Positions 47,423 through 55,737 of a stretch of DNA of 64,000 nucleotides are shown piece after piece (within the stretch, counting starts at the first letter, position 1; each line of letters begins with the position of its first letter). The notes below the pieces were generated by a model, which saw only the letters and a list, made by a program, of their open reading frames with translations, was not told the origin of the DNA and made no database searches. Both the position numbers and the translations under genes were made by a program. Origin of the DNA: Bacteroidia bacterium (GTDB lineage: Bacteria > Bacteroidota > Bacteroidia > B-17B0 > Aurantibacillaceae); NCBI GenBank assembly GCA_016787445.1, contig JAEUTQ010000031.1:30996-94995 (forward strand), given 5' to 3'.

Positions 47423-47824
47423 TTAGTCGAAACTTAAGAGCCATTCAATGGCTTTTTCTTTGGTTTCGAACATCCGCATCCGCATATTTTGTTTTTGAAT
47501 AAAATTAATCATGAAGTTAATGACGATGCGATGGGCCAGTGATTTTACGATAACAGCTGATGCAATTGTCATATTATTGCTGTCGGGTCTTCCTGAAAAT
47601 TCGCGAGCTTCTGGGGTGATAGTGGTATAGCGTCCGGGTTCCACTAAAATTTTGTGGCGATTTTTTCCGTCATATTTTTCTTTAAGCAAGCGGTGCTGTG
47701 CGGCTGAATCAGCAAGAGTAATTTCTGAGTTATCGTCGATTTTTATATATATAATACCATTGTCCCAAAAATCTACAGTGGAGTTACGAAGGCGTATAGT
47801 TTCAAGAGTAACAGGGAGGCTCAT
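47423..47824 (-). CDS. Small STAS/SEC14-like cytoplasmic protein of unknown function
   Basis: 133 residues, no signal peptide. The pattern of a basic/hydrophobic mid-part (ILVEPGRYTTITPEAREF, ASAVIVKSLAHRIVINFMI) and an MFETKEKAIEWLLSF C-terminus recalls the small STAS/SEC14-like proteins frequent in Bacteroidota, whose role is unknown. ATG start. Same strand as, and between, the transglycosylase and the PP2C gene. Confidence 0.65.
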   Translation of the reverse strand: MSLPVTLETIRLRNSTVDFWDNGIIYIKIDDNSEITLADSAAQHRLLKEKYDGKNRHKILVEPGRYTTITPEAREFSGRPDSNNMTIASAVIVKSLAHRIVINFMINFIQKQNMRMRMFETKEKAIEWLLSFD

Positions 47825-47908
47825 GGTTTTTATCCGCCGACAATATAGAAGTTTTTATGCCGAGCACATCACGACTTAGATTAAGAAATTAAAAACAGAA
47901 TGTTGAAA

Positions 47909-50158
47909 TCAAACTACTTTTACAGAAATGATGCTCACGTCATCAACCTGCTCATTTTTACCCTTCCATTCCTGTAAGAAATTATAAAGCAGTTCTTTTT
48001 GTTGTTGCAACATTAAATTACTGTTGTTAACGATGAATGATTTTAAGTTTTTCGACATTAATTTTTTACTGCCTTCGCCACCAAACTGATCGGCAAATCC
48101 ATCTGTGCTTAAAATAATTTGATCACCAAGCTCCAATTTAATTTCGTGTAAAGTAAATGGTTTTAATTCCCCATGATAATTTCCAACGGGCATTTTGTCT
48201 CCGGCATATTCAACCAACGCACCCTTTCTGATAATCCAGAGTTTGTTATTAGCGCCGGCAAATTCAAGGGTGTTATTTAATTTGTTCCAGGTGCAAATAG
48301 CCATATCCATTCCGTCACGCCTATCCGTTACGCCTTTTTGTTCGAGTGAAGAAATAATTTTTGTGCGCAGTTTATTTAATATTTCTGCGGGATTGAAAAT
48401 TTTATTTTCTACAACCAATTCATTTAAAAAACTATTTCCTAGCATGCTCATAAATCCACCCGGCACACCATGTCCGGTGCAATCGGCTAAAGCAAAAACG
48501 GCGCGGCTATTTACGGTATTGTAAGCCCAATAAAAATCACCACTCACAATGTCTTTAGGTTGAAATAAAATAAAATGTTCTTGCGATATTTTTTTCCAAA
48601 CATCATCACCGGTTAATACGGCCGCCTGAATTTTTTGTGCGTAATGAATACTGTCAAGAATCTCTTTTTGTTTTTCTTCAACCAATAATTTTTGATGTTC
48701 AATCTCTTCTTTTTGTAATTCTACTTGTTCTTTTTGATTATTAATAATAATGTTTGCTTTTTGGGTTTTCTTGAAGTTTCTAAAGGCAACAAAAGCAAAA
48801 ACAACAACAGCAAATAGCCCGATTGTTCCAATAATTAAAACTTTTGTTTTAGCATTGTTTTCCTTTTCTTGAGCCGAAATTTCTAATGATTGATTTTTAA
48901 TTTGTAAATCTTTTTTTTCTGTTTCGTATTTTGCCTCCATGTCTTTTACTGCGGTAAGCATTTCCTGACTAAACATGTTGTCTTTCTTCTTCGAATATAT
49001 CATCATGTATTCATAAGCTTCTTTGTATTGCTTTAATCCAAAATAGGCTTTACTTATTCCGTCAGCATTGCTTGCAATCATGTTGTTGTCTTCAGCTGCA
49101 ATAGCTAAATCATATCCTTCTTTAAAATACCCTAGTGCCTCTTTAGGCGATAGACTTAACAACGCTTCGCCCAAATTAAATAAAGAGGTAATTATAAACT
49201 TGCCGTTTCCAATTTCTTTACTAATCAACAAGGATTTTTTTGCATAAAAAACAGCGGAATCTTTAAATCCCTGACTGGCATAATTTCTGCCAATATTAAC
49301 CAATGCAGACAGTTGAGTGATTCTGTCTCCGGTTTCTTCACACAACTCAACTACTTTTTTATAATGAAAATTTGCCTTATTGTATTCGCGTATTGCTGTG
49401 TCGCCATATACCGCTCCAAAAAAGACATGATTGTATGCCATTCCAATTTTGTTCCCGGTTTTTTCTTCTCGTATACGCAAGGATTTTCTGTTATATTCAA
49501 ATGCTTTTTCATATTGGCGTAAATTATAATTTACGTACCCCATGTTATAATAAGCGGTGGCTAACGACTCCCAGCTTTTCAGTTTGGAAAATATTCCTTC
49601 GGCTTTTATAAAATGATCCATGGCTGTTTTATAATCACCCGTAATATTATAGGTGTTTCCCATGTTTAGATAATTATTACCAACACCCTCTTCGTTTTTT
49701 GCCTTAGCATTAACCTCCATTGCTTTTTTCTGAAATTCTATAGCTCTTTTGAAGTCGCCTTTTTCATTGAGGATAACACCACAATTATTAAGCGCGCTGG
49801 CACTACCTTTTAAAAAGCCACACTTATTGAAATATTCCGCCGACTTTTCGAAACAAGCAATAGCCTTGTCGTAGTTTTGAGTATAATAATGACGGGTACC
49901 GAAATAATTAAAAGAGTTGCCTAAACTTTTATCATCGTTTAATTTTAGAGCTAAGGCATAACCCATTCTTCCATATTTACCGGAAACAGCGGTGTCAACT
50001 CCGGACGTGTTTGTGGCAATCCACAACAACCGATCAACCTTAAAAGTATCGTCTTTTAATTTTTCATAAACGGGAATTAAACTGTCAATTTTAAGAGGTA
50101 ATTGAGCATAATGACTTAAAACTAAAAGTGAAATTAAGAGTAATAATCCTTTTCTCAT
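47909..50158 (-). CDS. TPR - transmembrane - PP2C (SpoIIE-type) phosphatase
   Basis: 749 residues. Signal peptide 1-18, about eight tetratricopeptide repeats (about 60-400; for example AIACFEKSAEYFNKCGF and AMDHFIKAEGIFSKL), one membrane helix (about 437-460, VLIIGTIGLFAVVVFAF), a coiled-coil linker rich in EIEHQK, and a C-terminal PP2C/SpoIIE domain (about 510-749; SGDFYWAYN, ALADCTGHGVPGGFMSML, GDQIILSTDGFADQFGG). The acidic metal-binding residues (ADCTGHG, STDGF) are present. It is probably a membrane sensor that dephosphorylates an anti-anti-sigma-like partner, as in partner-switching systems; no STAS partner gene is certain nearby. ATG start overlapping the radA stop (ATGA). Confidence 0.92.
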   Translation of the reverse strand: MRKGLLLLISLLVLSHYAQLPLKIDSLIPVYEKLKDDTFKVDRLLWIATNTSGVDTAVSGKYGRMGYALALKLNDDKSLGNSFNYFGTRHYYTQNYDKAIACFEKSAEYFNKCGFLKGSASALNNCGVILNEKGDFKRAIEFQKKAMEVNAKAKNEEGVGNNYLNMGNTYNITGDYKTAMDHFIKAEGIFSKLKSWESLATAYYNMGYVNYNLRQYEKAFEYNRKSLRIREEKTGNKIGMAYNHVFFGAVYGDTAIREYNKANFHYKKVVELCEETGDRITQLSALVNIGRNYASQGFKDSAVFYAKKSLLISKEIGNGKFIITSLFNLGEALLSLSPKEALGYFKEGYDLAIAAEDNNMIASNADGISKAYFGLKQYKEAYEYMMIYSKKKDNMFSQEMLTAVKDMEAKYETEKKDLQIKNQSLEISAQEKENNAKTKVLIIGTIGLFAVVVFAFVAFRNFKKTQKANIIINNQKEQVELQKEEIEHQKLLVEEKQKEILDSIHYAQKIQAAVLTGDDVWKKISQEHFILFQPKDIVSGDFYWAYNTVNSRAVFALADCTGHGVPGGFMSMLGNSFLNELVVENKIFNPAEILNKLRTKIISSLEQKGVTDRRDGMDMAICTWNKLNNTLEFAGANNKLWIIRKGALVEYAGDKMPVGNYHGELKPFTLHEIKLELGDQIILSTDGFADQFGGEGSKKLMSKNLKSFIVNNSNLMLQQQKELLYNFLQEWKGKNEQVDDVSIISVKVV

Positions 50159-51534
50159 CCGAACAGCTTATTAAACACCTCTTCTATTTTGTTGACAGTA
50201 ATAATTTCAATAGAAAAGCTCTTTAAATCTAGTCCTTTTTTATTAAATGAGGAAATAAAAATTTTTTCAAATCCAAGTTTTTGTGCTTCACTTATTCTCT
50301 GTTCAATTCGGTTTACCGGTCTGATTTCTCCGGTTAATCCAACCTCGGCGGCAAAACACACATTTTGAGGAATAGGTAAATCTTCGTTGCTTGATAAAAT
50401 GCCACACACCAAAGCCAAATCAATTCCCGGGTCTTCCACTTTGATACCGCCGGCAATATTTATAAAAACATCTTTCACGGCTAATCTGAATCCGCATCGC
50501 TTTTCTAAAACCGCTAATAACATGGATAATCTTCTTAAATCAAATCCGGTAGAAGAACGTTGAGGTACGCTATAAGCAGCACTGCTTACTAAAGCTTGTG
50601 TTTCAATTAACATCGGACGGTTGCCTTCCATAGTGGCAGCAATAGCAACTCCACTGGTAGCATACTCGCGTTGCGTAATTAAAATTTCGCTGGGATTTGT
50701 TACTTCTCTTAATCCGTCACCGCTCATTTCGTAAATCCCCATTTCATTAGTGCTTCCAAAACGGTTTTTAGTGGCGCGCAACAAACGATAAATATGATTC
50801 GTGTCGCCCTCAAATTGTAAAACCGTATCCACCATGTGCTCCAAAACTTTTGGTCCGGCTAAACTTCCCTCTTTGGTAATATGACCAATCATAAATACCG
50901 GCGTGTTCGTTTCTTTAGCGAAGCGCAAAAATTCGGCGGCGCATTCGCGAACCTGACTAACGCTTCCCGGACTGCTCTCAATATAGGACGTATGAATTGT
51001 TTGTATAGAATCGATAACTACCAGCTGAGGTTGTAACACTTCTATTTGCTGAAAAATGTTTTGCGTATTTGTTTCTTGCAAAATGAAACACGAATTAGTG
51101 GTAACACCAATCCTTTCGGCACGCATTTTTATTTGTTGCTCACTTTCTTCACCACTAACGTACAACACTTTTAAATTTTTCAATCTTAAAGCTAATTGCA
51201 ACATTAAAGTTGATTTACCAATGCCCGGCTCACCGCCAAATAAAACAATACTTCCGGGCACAATCCCTCCTCCCAAAACACGGGCTAATTCTTTTCCGGG
51301 AACCGGAATGCGAGGATAGTCCTGCAAGCCAATTTCCTGCAAAAGCTCGGGTTTATTACTTTGTTTAGGGTCTTTGTTCCCCGAAAATAATTGCAGGCGA
51401 TCATTTTTAGTTTCCTTTCTTACAACCTCTTCCACCAATGTATTCCACTCATTACAACTCGTACATTTTCCAACCCATTTATTGTGTTGTGTTCCACAGC
51501 TCTGACAGAAATATGTTGTTTTAGTTTTGGCCAT
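50155..51534 (-). CDS. radA: DNA repair protein RadA
   Basis: 459 residues, the usual RadA (Sms) length. Zinc ribbon C-x2-C...C-x2-C at the N-terminus (YFCQSCGTQHNKW, KCTSCNEWN), RecA-like ATPase with Walker A GGEPGIGKST, the RadA-specific KNRFGSTNEMG motif, and a C-terminal Lon-like S16 domain (about 330-459). It acts in recombination as a branch-migration helicase. ATG start; a 69-bp repeat copy lies 17 nt upstream. Coupled by ATGA overlap to the downstream phosphatase gene. Confidence 0.97.
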   Translation of the reverse strand: MAKTKTTYFCQSCGTQHNKWVGKCTSCNEWNTLVEEVVRKETKNDRLQLFSGNKDPKQSNKPELLQEIGLQDYPRIPVPGKELARVLGGGIVPGSIVLFGGEPGIGKSTLMLQLALRLKNLKVLYVSGEESEQQIKMRAERIGVTTNSCFILQETNTQNIFQQIEVLQPQLVVIDSIQTIHTSYIESSPGSVSQVRECAAEFLRFAKETNTPVFMIGHITKEGSLAGPKVLEHMVDTVLQFEGDTNHIYRLLRATKNRFGSTNEMGIYEMSGDGLREVTNPSEILITQREYATSGVAIAATMEGNRPMLIETQALVSSAAYSVPQRSSTGFDLRRLSMLLAVLEKRCGFRLAVKDVFINIAGGIKVEDPGIDLALVCGILSSNEDLPIPQNVCFAAEVGLTGEIRPVNRIEQRISEAQKLGFEKIFISSFNKKGLDLKSFSIEIITVNKIEEVFNKLFG

Positions 51535-51551
51535 TATCTTGTTAAATATTA

Positions 51552-51620
51552 TTTATTATATGTTTAGTGTTATTCATTAAATTAACATTTAACATAAAAC
51601 ACATATTGAAAAATGTTAAA
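51552..51620. repeat. Direct repeat copy 1 (69 bp), upstream of radA
   Basis: Begins TTTATTATATGTTTAGTGTT and ends ACATATTGAAAAATGTTAAA. It matches copy 2 at 52060-52130 apart from two single-base insertions in copy 2. Inside, TTTAACAT (51588-51595) and ATGTTAAA (51613-51620) form an 8-bp inverted repeat. It lies immediately upstream of the radA start. Confidence 0.9.
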
Positions 51621-51644
51621 GTTTCCCGTTTACTAACGGCATTA

Positions 51645-52014
51645 TTACTTGTTTCTTCTGGCTGTTTCAATACTTTTTACGAATATTGAAATGAGCTCTT
51701 TACATTCTTTATTTGCCCTTTCAACTTTATCAAGCTCTTTTATCAAAGGTTTTCTTTTGACAATTTCCAAGGCAATGCTTGTTTCTTTCAATTCTTTTTA
51801 GACAAATTTTCATTTTATGAATGAAATCGTTTCTGGATTCTGCTACTTGAGCCTCACCGTAATTAAAAGCAGGAGAGGTGCCCGAACGGAGCAGTTGTCC
51901 CGCTATGTGATTTCCGGCCTTAGTATTCGGCAACATTTCTACAATTTCCATATCTAATAAGGAAAAACTGATTAAGCGCTCTTCCAAATCAAACTTTTTT
52001 CCAACCTCTGCCAT
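51645..52014 (-). pseudogene. Four-helix-bundle (23S rRNA IVP-like) protein, frameshifted
   Basis: ATG 52014 after an AAAAGGAGC ribosome-binding stretch. The N-terminal part (EERLISFSLLDMEIVEMLP, GNHIAGQLLRSGTSPAFNYGEA) matches the four-helix-bundle family found in rRNA intervening sequences and as free genes. At 51795-51799 a five-base T/A run shifts the frame: in frame the protein ends after 94 residues with unrelated sequence. Reading one base fewer gives KELKETSIALEIVKRKPLIK and onward to ISIFVKSIETARRNK, the expected C-terminus, ending at 51645. The restored length is about 122 residues. It lies between two direct repeats. Confidence 0.82.
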
Positions 52015-52059
52015 AGCTCCTTTTATTTAGGATAAAATAAGGGAATCCATTAAACGTTT

Positions 52060-52130
52060 TTTATTATATGTTTAGTGTTATTCATTCAAATTAACATTTA
52101 ACATAAAACACATATTGCAAAAATGTTAAA
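52060..52130. repeat. Direct repeat copy 2 (71 bp), upstream of the four-helix-bundle gene
   Basis: Near-perfect copy of 51552-51620 in the same orientation, with an extra C at two places (ATTCAAATT, ATTGCAAAA). The internal inverted repeat TTTAACAT/ATGTTAAA is at 52097-52104 and 52123-52130. It lies 45 nt upstream of the four-helix-bundle start, mirroring copy 1 upstream of radA; the repeat period is 508 bp. Confidence 0.9.
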
Positions 52131-52290
52131 TCCTTGGTTTATCAATACAAACACAAAGTTAGGCTCTACAGTAGCAAGTGCTTGCCATAAATTGTAGCAA
52201 TTCAAAAAATCACCTTTTTTGGCACGATATCTGCAATGTTTGTGGGGCATTTAACCCGTATAATAATAGAAATTCTGTATCTTTATTAAA

Positions 52291-53127
52291 ATGTTAAATT
52301 CGAATATGCGACTGATTAAATGGACATCGGCAATAATTTTAAGCTTGATACTTGCCATAACATTTTATAGCTGTAATAAAAAAGATACCATTACGCCTCT
52401 TAGCGGTACTCCTGTTACAGGAAACGGTTCTGTTGATATTAGCTGGACTTTTGACAAAGCTCACAGCAATGTAAACTGGGAATCGAAATACCTCGATTGG
52501 TCGAGCGGGATGCTAACCGGCCGCTTCAACAATTTTAATTTTTCTCCGAAGTTTGTTTTCAACGAAACTGATTTGAGTCTTTGTAAAATAAATGCCTGGG
52601 TACAATTGTCGTCAATAGATTCAGGAGAGCCCGGACGCGACGGCGTTGGAAAATGCATTCGCAGTTACATGGGCGTTACTTATTTGGATAGCTTAAAAAC
52701 AATTACCGATCCAATGAGTGATACGGCCAGATTTATAAGCACCAGTGTTGTAAAATCAGGCACCGGTTATGTTGTTTTTGGCAACATGCGTTTTAACCGT
52801 TACCGCGCACCAAGCGGAAATCCGGATGGCACACACATTTTTAAACCCGCTGTTTTGTATTTAGTTTATAATGGCACAGAAGATTTTGATACTAACGGTG
52901 ATGCCATTACCGACAGATACCGCGCTTCTTTTTCGGCGAAGTTAAAATTCAAGCGTTCCGATTTTATGGACACCAATTCCACCGTGCAGTGGGTGCCTGT
53001 TCCTGCTTTGGCCGACCAAACAGGAAACATCAGCGCAGCGAATAATAAAACCTACGGTGTTTGGACAACCAACATCGCCGACGAAATGAGTTTTACGTTT
53101 AACGCACAGTTTTATAAAAATCACTAG
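52291..53127 (+). CDS. YceI-like domain lipoprotein
   Basis: 278 residues (or 273 from the in-frame ATG 52306, which gives a cleaner lipoprotein signal). The signal sequence ends in the lipobox-like TFYSC. The mature part has YceI features: WTFDKAHSNVNWESKYLDW at the start, GRFNNFNFSP, and a C-terminal ...RASFSAKLKFKRSDF strand. YceI proteins are lipid-binding beta-barrels; the ligand here is unknown. First of three tightly linked plus-strand genes. Confidence 0.85.
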   Translation: MLNSNMRLIKWTSAIILSLILAITFYSCNKKDTITPLSGTPVTGNGSVDISWTFDKAHSNVNWESKYLDWSSGMLTGRFNNFNFSPKFVFNETDLSLCKINAWVQLSSIDSGEPGRDGVGKCIRSYMGVTYLDSLKTITDPMSDTARFISTSVVKSGTGYVVFGNMRFNRYRAPSGNPDGTHIFKPAVLYLVYNGTEDFDTNGDAITDRYRASFSAKLKFKRSDFMDTNSTVQWVPVPALADQTGNISAANNKTYGVWTTNIADEMSFTFNAQFYKNH

Positions 53128-53130
53128 GAC

Positions 53131-53511
53131 ATGAAAAACATTTATCATATCATATGTGTTTTAATTCTGACGGTGTTTTTTAGCGCATGTAAAAAAGAAG
53201 CGGGACCCGGCGGTAAAAACACCATTAGCGGAACGGTGGTTTATAAAAACGGCGTAACCGGAAACAATGATGCCGCAGGCATGGCTACCGTTAGAATAGC
53301 ATACGGAACAAATGAATCAACCGAAAACTTTAATCAAACCATCTTAACCGATAGTGAAGGAAAATTTAAAGTAGAAGGATTAAACAAAGGCAAGTATTTT
53401 ATCAAAGCTTCTTATAGTGATGGAAACGGATTCGCCTATTCAAATCCCGGATACGGCATCACCATTGAAAACAAAAAGAAAACCATTGAAGTAAATATTA
53501 CATTAGAATAA
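53131..53511 (+). CDS. Small lipoprotein with carboxypeptidase-regulatory-like fold
   Basis: 126 residues. Lipoprotein signal with Cys at VFFSAC, then a single beta-sandwich domain of the carboxypeptidase-regulatory/transthyretin-like type: GTVVYKNG, ILTDSEGKFKVEGLNKGKYFIKASY. No catalytic residues. It lies three nt after the YceI-like gene and 14 nt before the propeller gene, so it is likely in one operon with them. ATG start. Confidence 0.75.
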   Translation: MKNIYHIICVLILTVFFSACKKEAGPGGKNTISGTVVYKNGVTGNNDAAGMATVRIAYGTNESTENFNQTILTDSEGKFKVEGLNKGKYFIKASYSDGNGFAYSNPGYGITIENKKKTIEVNITLE

Positions 53512-53525
53512 TTAAAAGCTATAGC

Positions 53526-55190
53526 ATGAAAACACGTTTACAAAAAACATTAACCGCTTTATTGTTGTTGTTTGTTATTAAAGCAACACATGCGCAAACA
53601 AATACCTGGCAATGGGCAAAAAGTGCCGGAGCAACAGGTAACGAAGCAACTACAGGATCCGTTGTGGATGTGAGCGGGAATGTATATGTGGTGGGATGGT
53701 ACACCAGTGCCACAATTACCTTTGGAACCATAACACTTACCAATCCGGGTAATTTTACAGCGGATATGTTTATTGCTAAATACGATGCTTCAGGAAATGT
53801 GTTATGGGCAAAAACGTTTGGCGGAGTAGACGGAGAAATTGGAAACGGAATTGCGATTGATGCAAGCGGAAATATTTATGTTACCGGATGGTTCACCAGT
53901 TCTGCGATGGCCATGGACACGTATACCATTACAAATGCCGGCACTGCAAGCAGCGATATGTTTGTTGCTAAATTAGATGCTAATGGAAATACACTTTGGG
54001 CAAAAAGCGGCGGTGGAACAGGCGGCGATAGAGGATTGGGTGTAGCGGTTGATGCAAGCAACAATGTGTTTGTGAGCGGCGGCTTTAATAGTAACAGCAT
54101 CAGCTTTGGCAGCGGAGGACTCACCAACGCCGGAACAAATACCAGCGATGTATTTATCGTAAAATATAATGCAAGTGGTAATGTTCAGTGGGCACAAAGT
54201 GCCGGGGGTTCGGCGAACGATTTATCCAATGGTGTTGCCACAGATAGCTTAGGCAATGCTTATCTTACCGGTTACTTCTCGAGTTCAAATATTAATTTTG
54301 GAACCGGCATTATTAATAACAACACGGTTAACACACAAGATATATTTGTGACTAAATATAACGGTTCGGGGACCGCGGTTTGGGCACAGCGCGCGGGTGG
54401 AAGTATGGATGATTACGCGAATGCCATTGCGATCAGAGGAAATCGTTTATACATTACCGGTGGATTTAACAGCGCCTCCATTGCGGTTGGAACAACAACC
54501 TTAAACAACAATAGCGCGGGAACTTCTGATTTTATTTTAGCGAAATATGACTTAAACGGTAATGCACAGTGGGCCACCGAAGCAGGCGATGTAGATGCTG
54601 AGGCAGGTAATGGCATTGCAACAGATGCTGCAGGAAATGTTTTTGTCAGCGGATATTATATCAGCACAACGATTACTTTTGGAACAAACACACTTACCAA
54701 CGCTGCTGCGGGTTATCGCGATTTATTTGTGGCAGCCTACACAAGTAATGGTTTTGCCGCATGGGCGAATACAGCCACTGCAGCTACTTACGATGAAACA
54801 GCCAATGCCGTAGCGGTTACATCAAGCGGAAGCGATGTGTATGTAGGTGGTTCGTTTAATAGTGCTATTGCTTCATTTGGTGCGCATAATCTTTATAAAG
54901 GTTGTGGCGATGATGTGTTTGTTGCTAAACTTACAGGCACAACTGTTGGAATAAAAGAAAACAAGCTGCACGATCAATTAGCGTTGTATCCAAATCCAAC
55001 AAGCGGAAAATTTACTGTAGAAGGTGAAGGACAGATTATTTTTTATAATGTGTTAGGCGAAGAAGTGCGTAATGAGAAAGTAAATAAACATCAAACTTTT
55101 GATTTTTCATCACAAGCAAAAGGTGTTTACGTTTATAAAATAATCTCTACCGATAAAAAAGTGTATAGCGGAAGAGTAGTGGTGGAGTAA
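53526..55190 (+). CDS. SBBP-type beta-propeller protein with T9SS sorting domain
   Basis: 554 residues. Signal peptide about 1-23 (KATHAQ). Residues 25-465 consist of about eight repeats of roughly 55 residues with the pattern DxxGNVYVxGxF...FG...DxFxAKYxxxGxxxWA (for example DMFIAKYDASGNVLWAKTFGG), as in SBBP/seven-bladed propeller proteins. The C-terminus is a T9SS type A sorting domain (about 475-554; LALYPNPTSGKFTVEGEGQ, GVYVYKIIS). Exported; ligand unknown. ATG start. Followed by the palindrome-rich intergenic region. Confidence 0.9.
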   Translation: MKTRLQKTLTALLLLFVIKATHAQTNTWQWAKSAGATGNEATTGSVVDVSGNVYVVGWYTSATITFGTITLTNPGNFTADMFIAKYDASGNVLWAKTFGGVDGEIGNGIAIDASGNIYVTGWFTSSAMAMDTYTITNAGTASSDMFVAKLDANGNTLWAKSGGGTGGDRGLGVAVDASNNVFVSGGFNSNSISFGSGGLTNAGTNTSDVFIVKYNASGNVQWAQSAGGSANDLSNGVATDSLGNAYLTGYFSSSNINFGTGIINNNTVNTQDIFVTKYNGSGTAVWAQRAGGSMDDYANAIAIRGNRLYITGGFNSASIAVGTTTLNNNSAGTSDFILAKYDLNGNAQWATEAGDVDAEAGNGIATDAAGNVFVSGYYISTTITFGTNTLTNAAAGYRDLFVAAYTSNGFAAWANTATAATYDETANAVAVTSSGSDVYVGGSFNSAIASFGAHNLYKGCGDDVFVAKLTGTTVGIKENKLHDQLALYPNPTSGKFTVEGEGQIIFYNVLGEEVRNEKVNKHQTFDFSSQAKGVYVYKIISTDKKVYSGRVVVE

Positions 55191-55241
55191 ATTTCAACTA
55201 ATGTGTTCAGGTCTCGACTCCGCTCGACCTGACACTTTTCC

Positions 55242-55314
55242 GTCATTGCGAGCAGAGCGAAGCAATCTCAAACAAGGCATGAGATCGCTTCGTAAAAGAG
55301 GCACTCGCGATGAC
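55242..55314. repeat. 73-bp interspersed palindromic repeat
   Basis: Arms GTCATTGCGAG (55242-55252) and CTCGCGATGAC (55304-55314) pair with one wobble. Inner arms GCGAAGCAATCTC (55257-55269) and GAGATCGCTTCG (55281-55292) pair with one mismatch. The word GTCATTGCGAGC..GAAGCAATCTC belongs to a type of dispersed intergenic repeat known from many bacterial genomes, Bacteroidota included. Confidence 0.85.
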
Positions 55315-55373
55315 GAACCACTTCGACATTTTAACCTTCCGTCTGACATCGGCAATAATTTTAGTGCGTACTC

Positions 55374-55413
55374 CTTTTTGTCATTTCGAGCGAAGTCGAG
55401 AAACGACAAAAAG
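55374..55413. repeat. 40-bp palindromic repeat
   Basis: CTTTTTGTC (55374-55382) and GACAAAAAG (55405-55413) are perfect complements, extended by TTTC/GAAA after one mismatch. The central GTCATTTCGAGCGAAGTCGA is typical of a second class of dispersed Bacteroidota palindromes. Confidence 0.82.
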
Positions 55414-55552
55414 CACTTTTCCAAAAATTTCTATTATAAATCGTATGAAGCTTCTCGCCCGCTAAGCGAAGAATTCTTCCGTGATAGATTTAAAATTTTT
55501 AGAAACGATTTATTTAATTAAAGAGTAAAGCTCAATCAAAAACGGGCAGCTC

Positions 55553-55594
55553 CTCCCCCTGCCAAGGGGGAGTGCGCTTACGCGAAAGCGTAAG
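55553..55594. repeat. Double hairpin of the CTCCCCC/GGGGGAG type
   Basis: CTCCCCCT/AGGGGGAG (55553-55560 with 55565-55572, loop GCCA) is followed by CTTACGC/GCGTAAG (55577-55583 with 55588-55594) closing a GAAA tetraloop. Both stems are perfect. Confidence 0.85.
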
Positions 55595-55737
55595 GGTGAG
55601 GGGGTTTATCACTTACACAAAAGGGAGGGGGTTTGCAACTCAATACCCCAAGGGCTTTTACCTTCCACTTTCATATGTCCCTAAAAATTTGTTATTTCAA
55701 ACTGTAACCTAAAAACAAATTTGCGTTATTGCCCCGG

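Larger units (their letters stand above)
55191..55737. other. Intergenic region packed with palindromic repeats
   Basis: About 550 bases between the propeller gene and the OmpA gene. I see no gene. An imperfect inverted repeat (CAGGTCTCGACTCCGCTCGA, from 55208) is followed by the three palindromic elements listed separately. The last ~100 bases before 55738 are AT-rich and presumably hold the promoter of the OmpA gene. Confidence 0.7.

Noticed and set aside
51552..52130. Insertion sequence
   Set aside because: Direct repeats are far longer than a target-site duplication and no transposase is encoded.
52322..55366. A 19-base identical word (GACATCGGCAATAATTTTA) in the YceI-like gene start and in the palindromic intergenic region
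   Set aside because: Too short and isolated; could be chance or a minor recombination trace, with no further matching flank.
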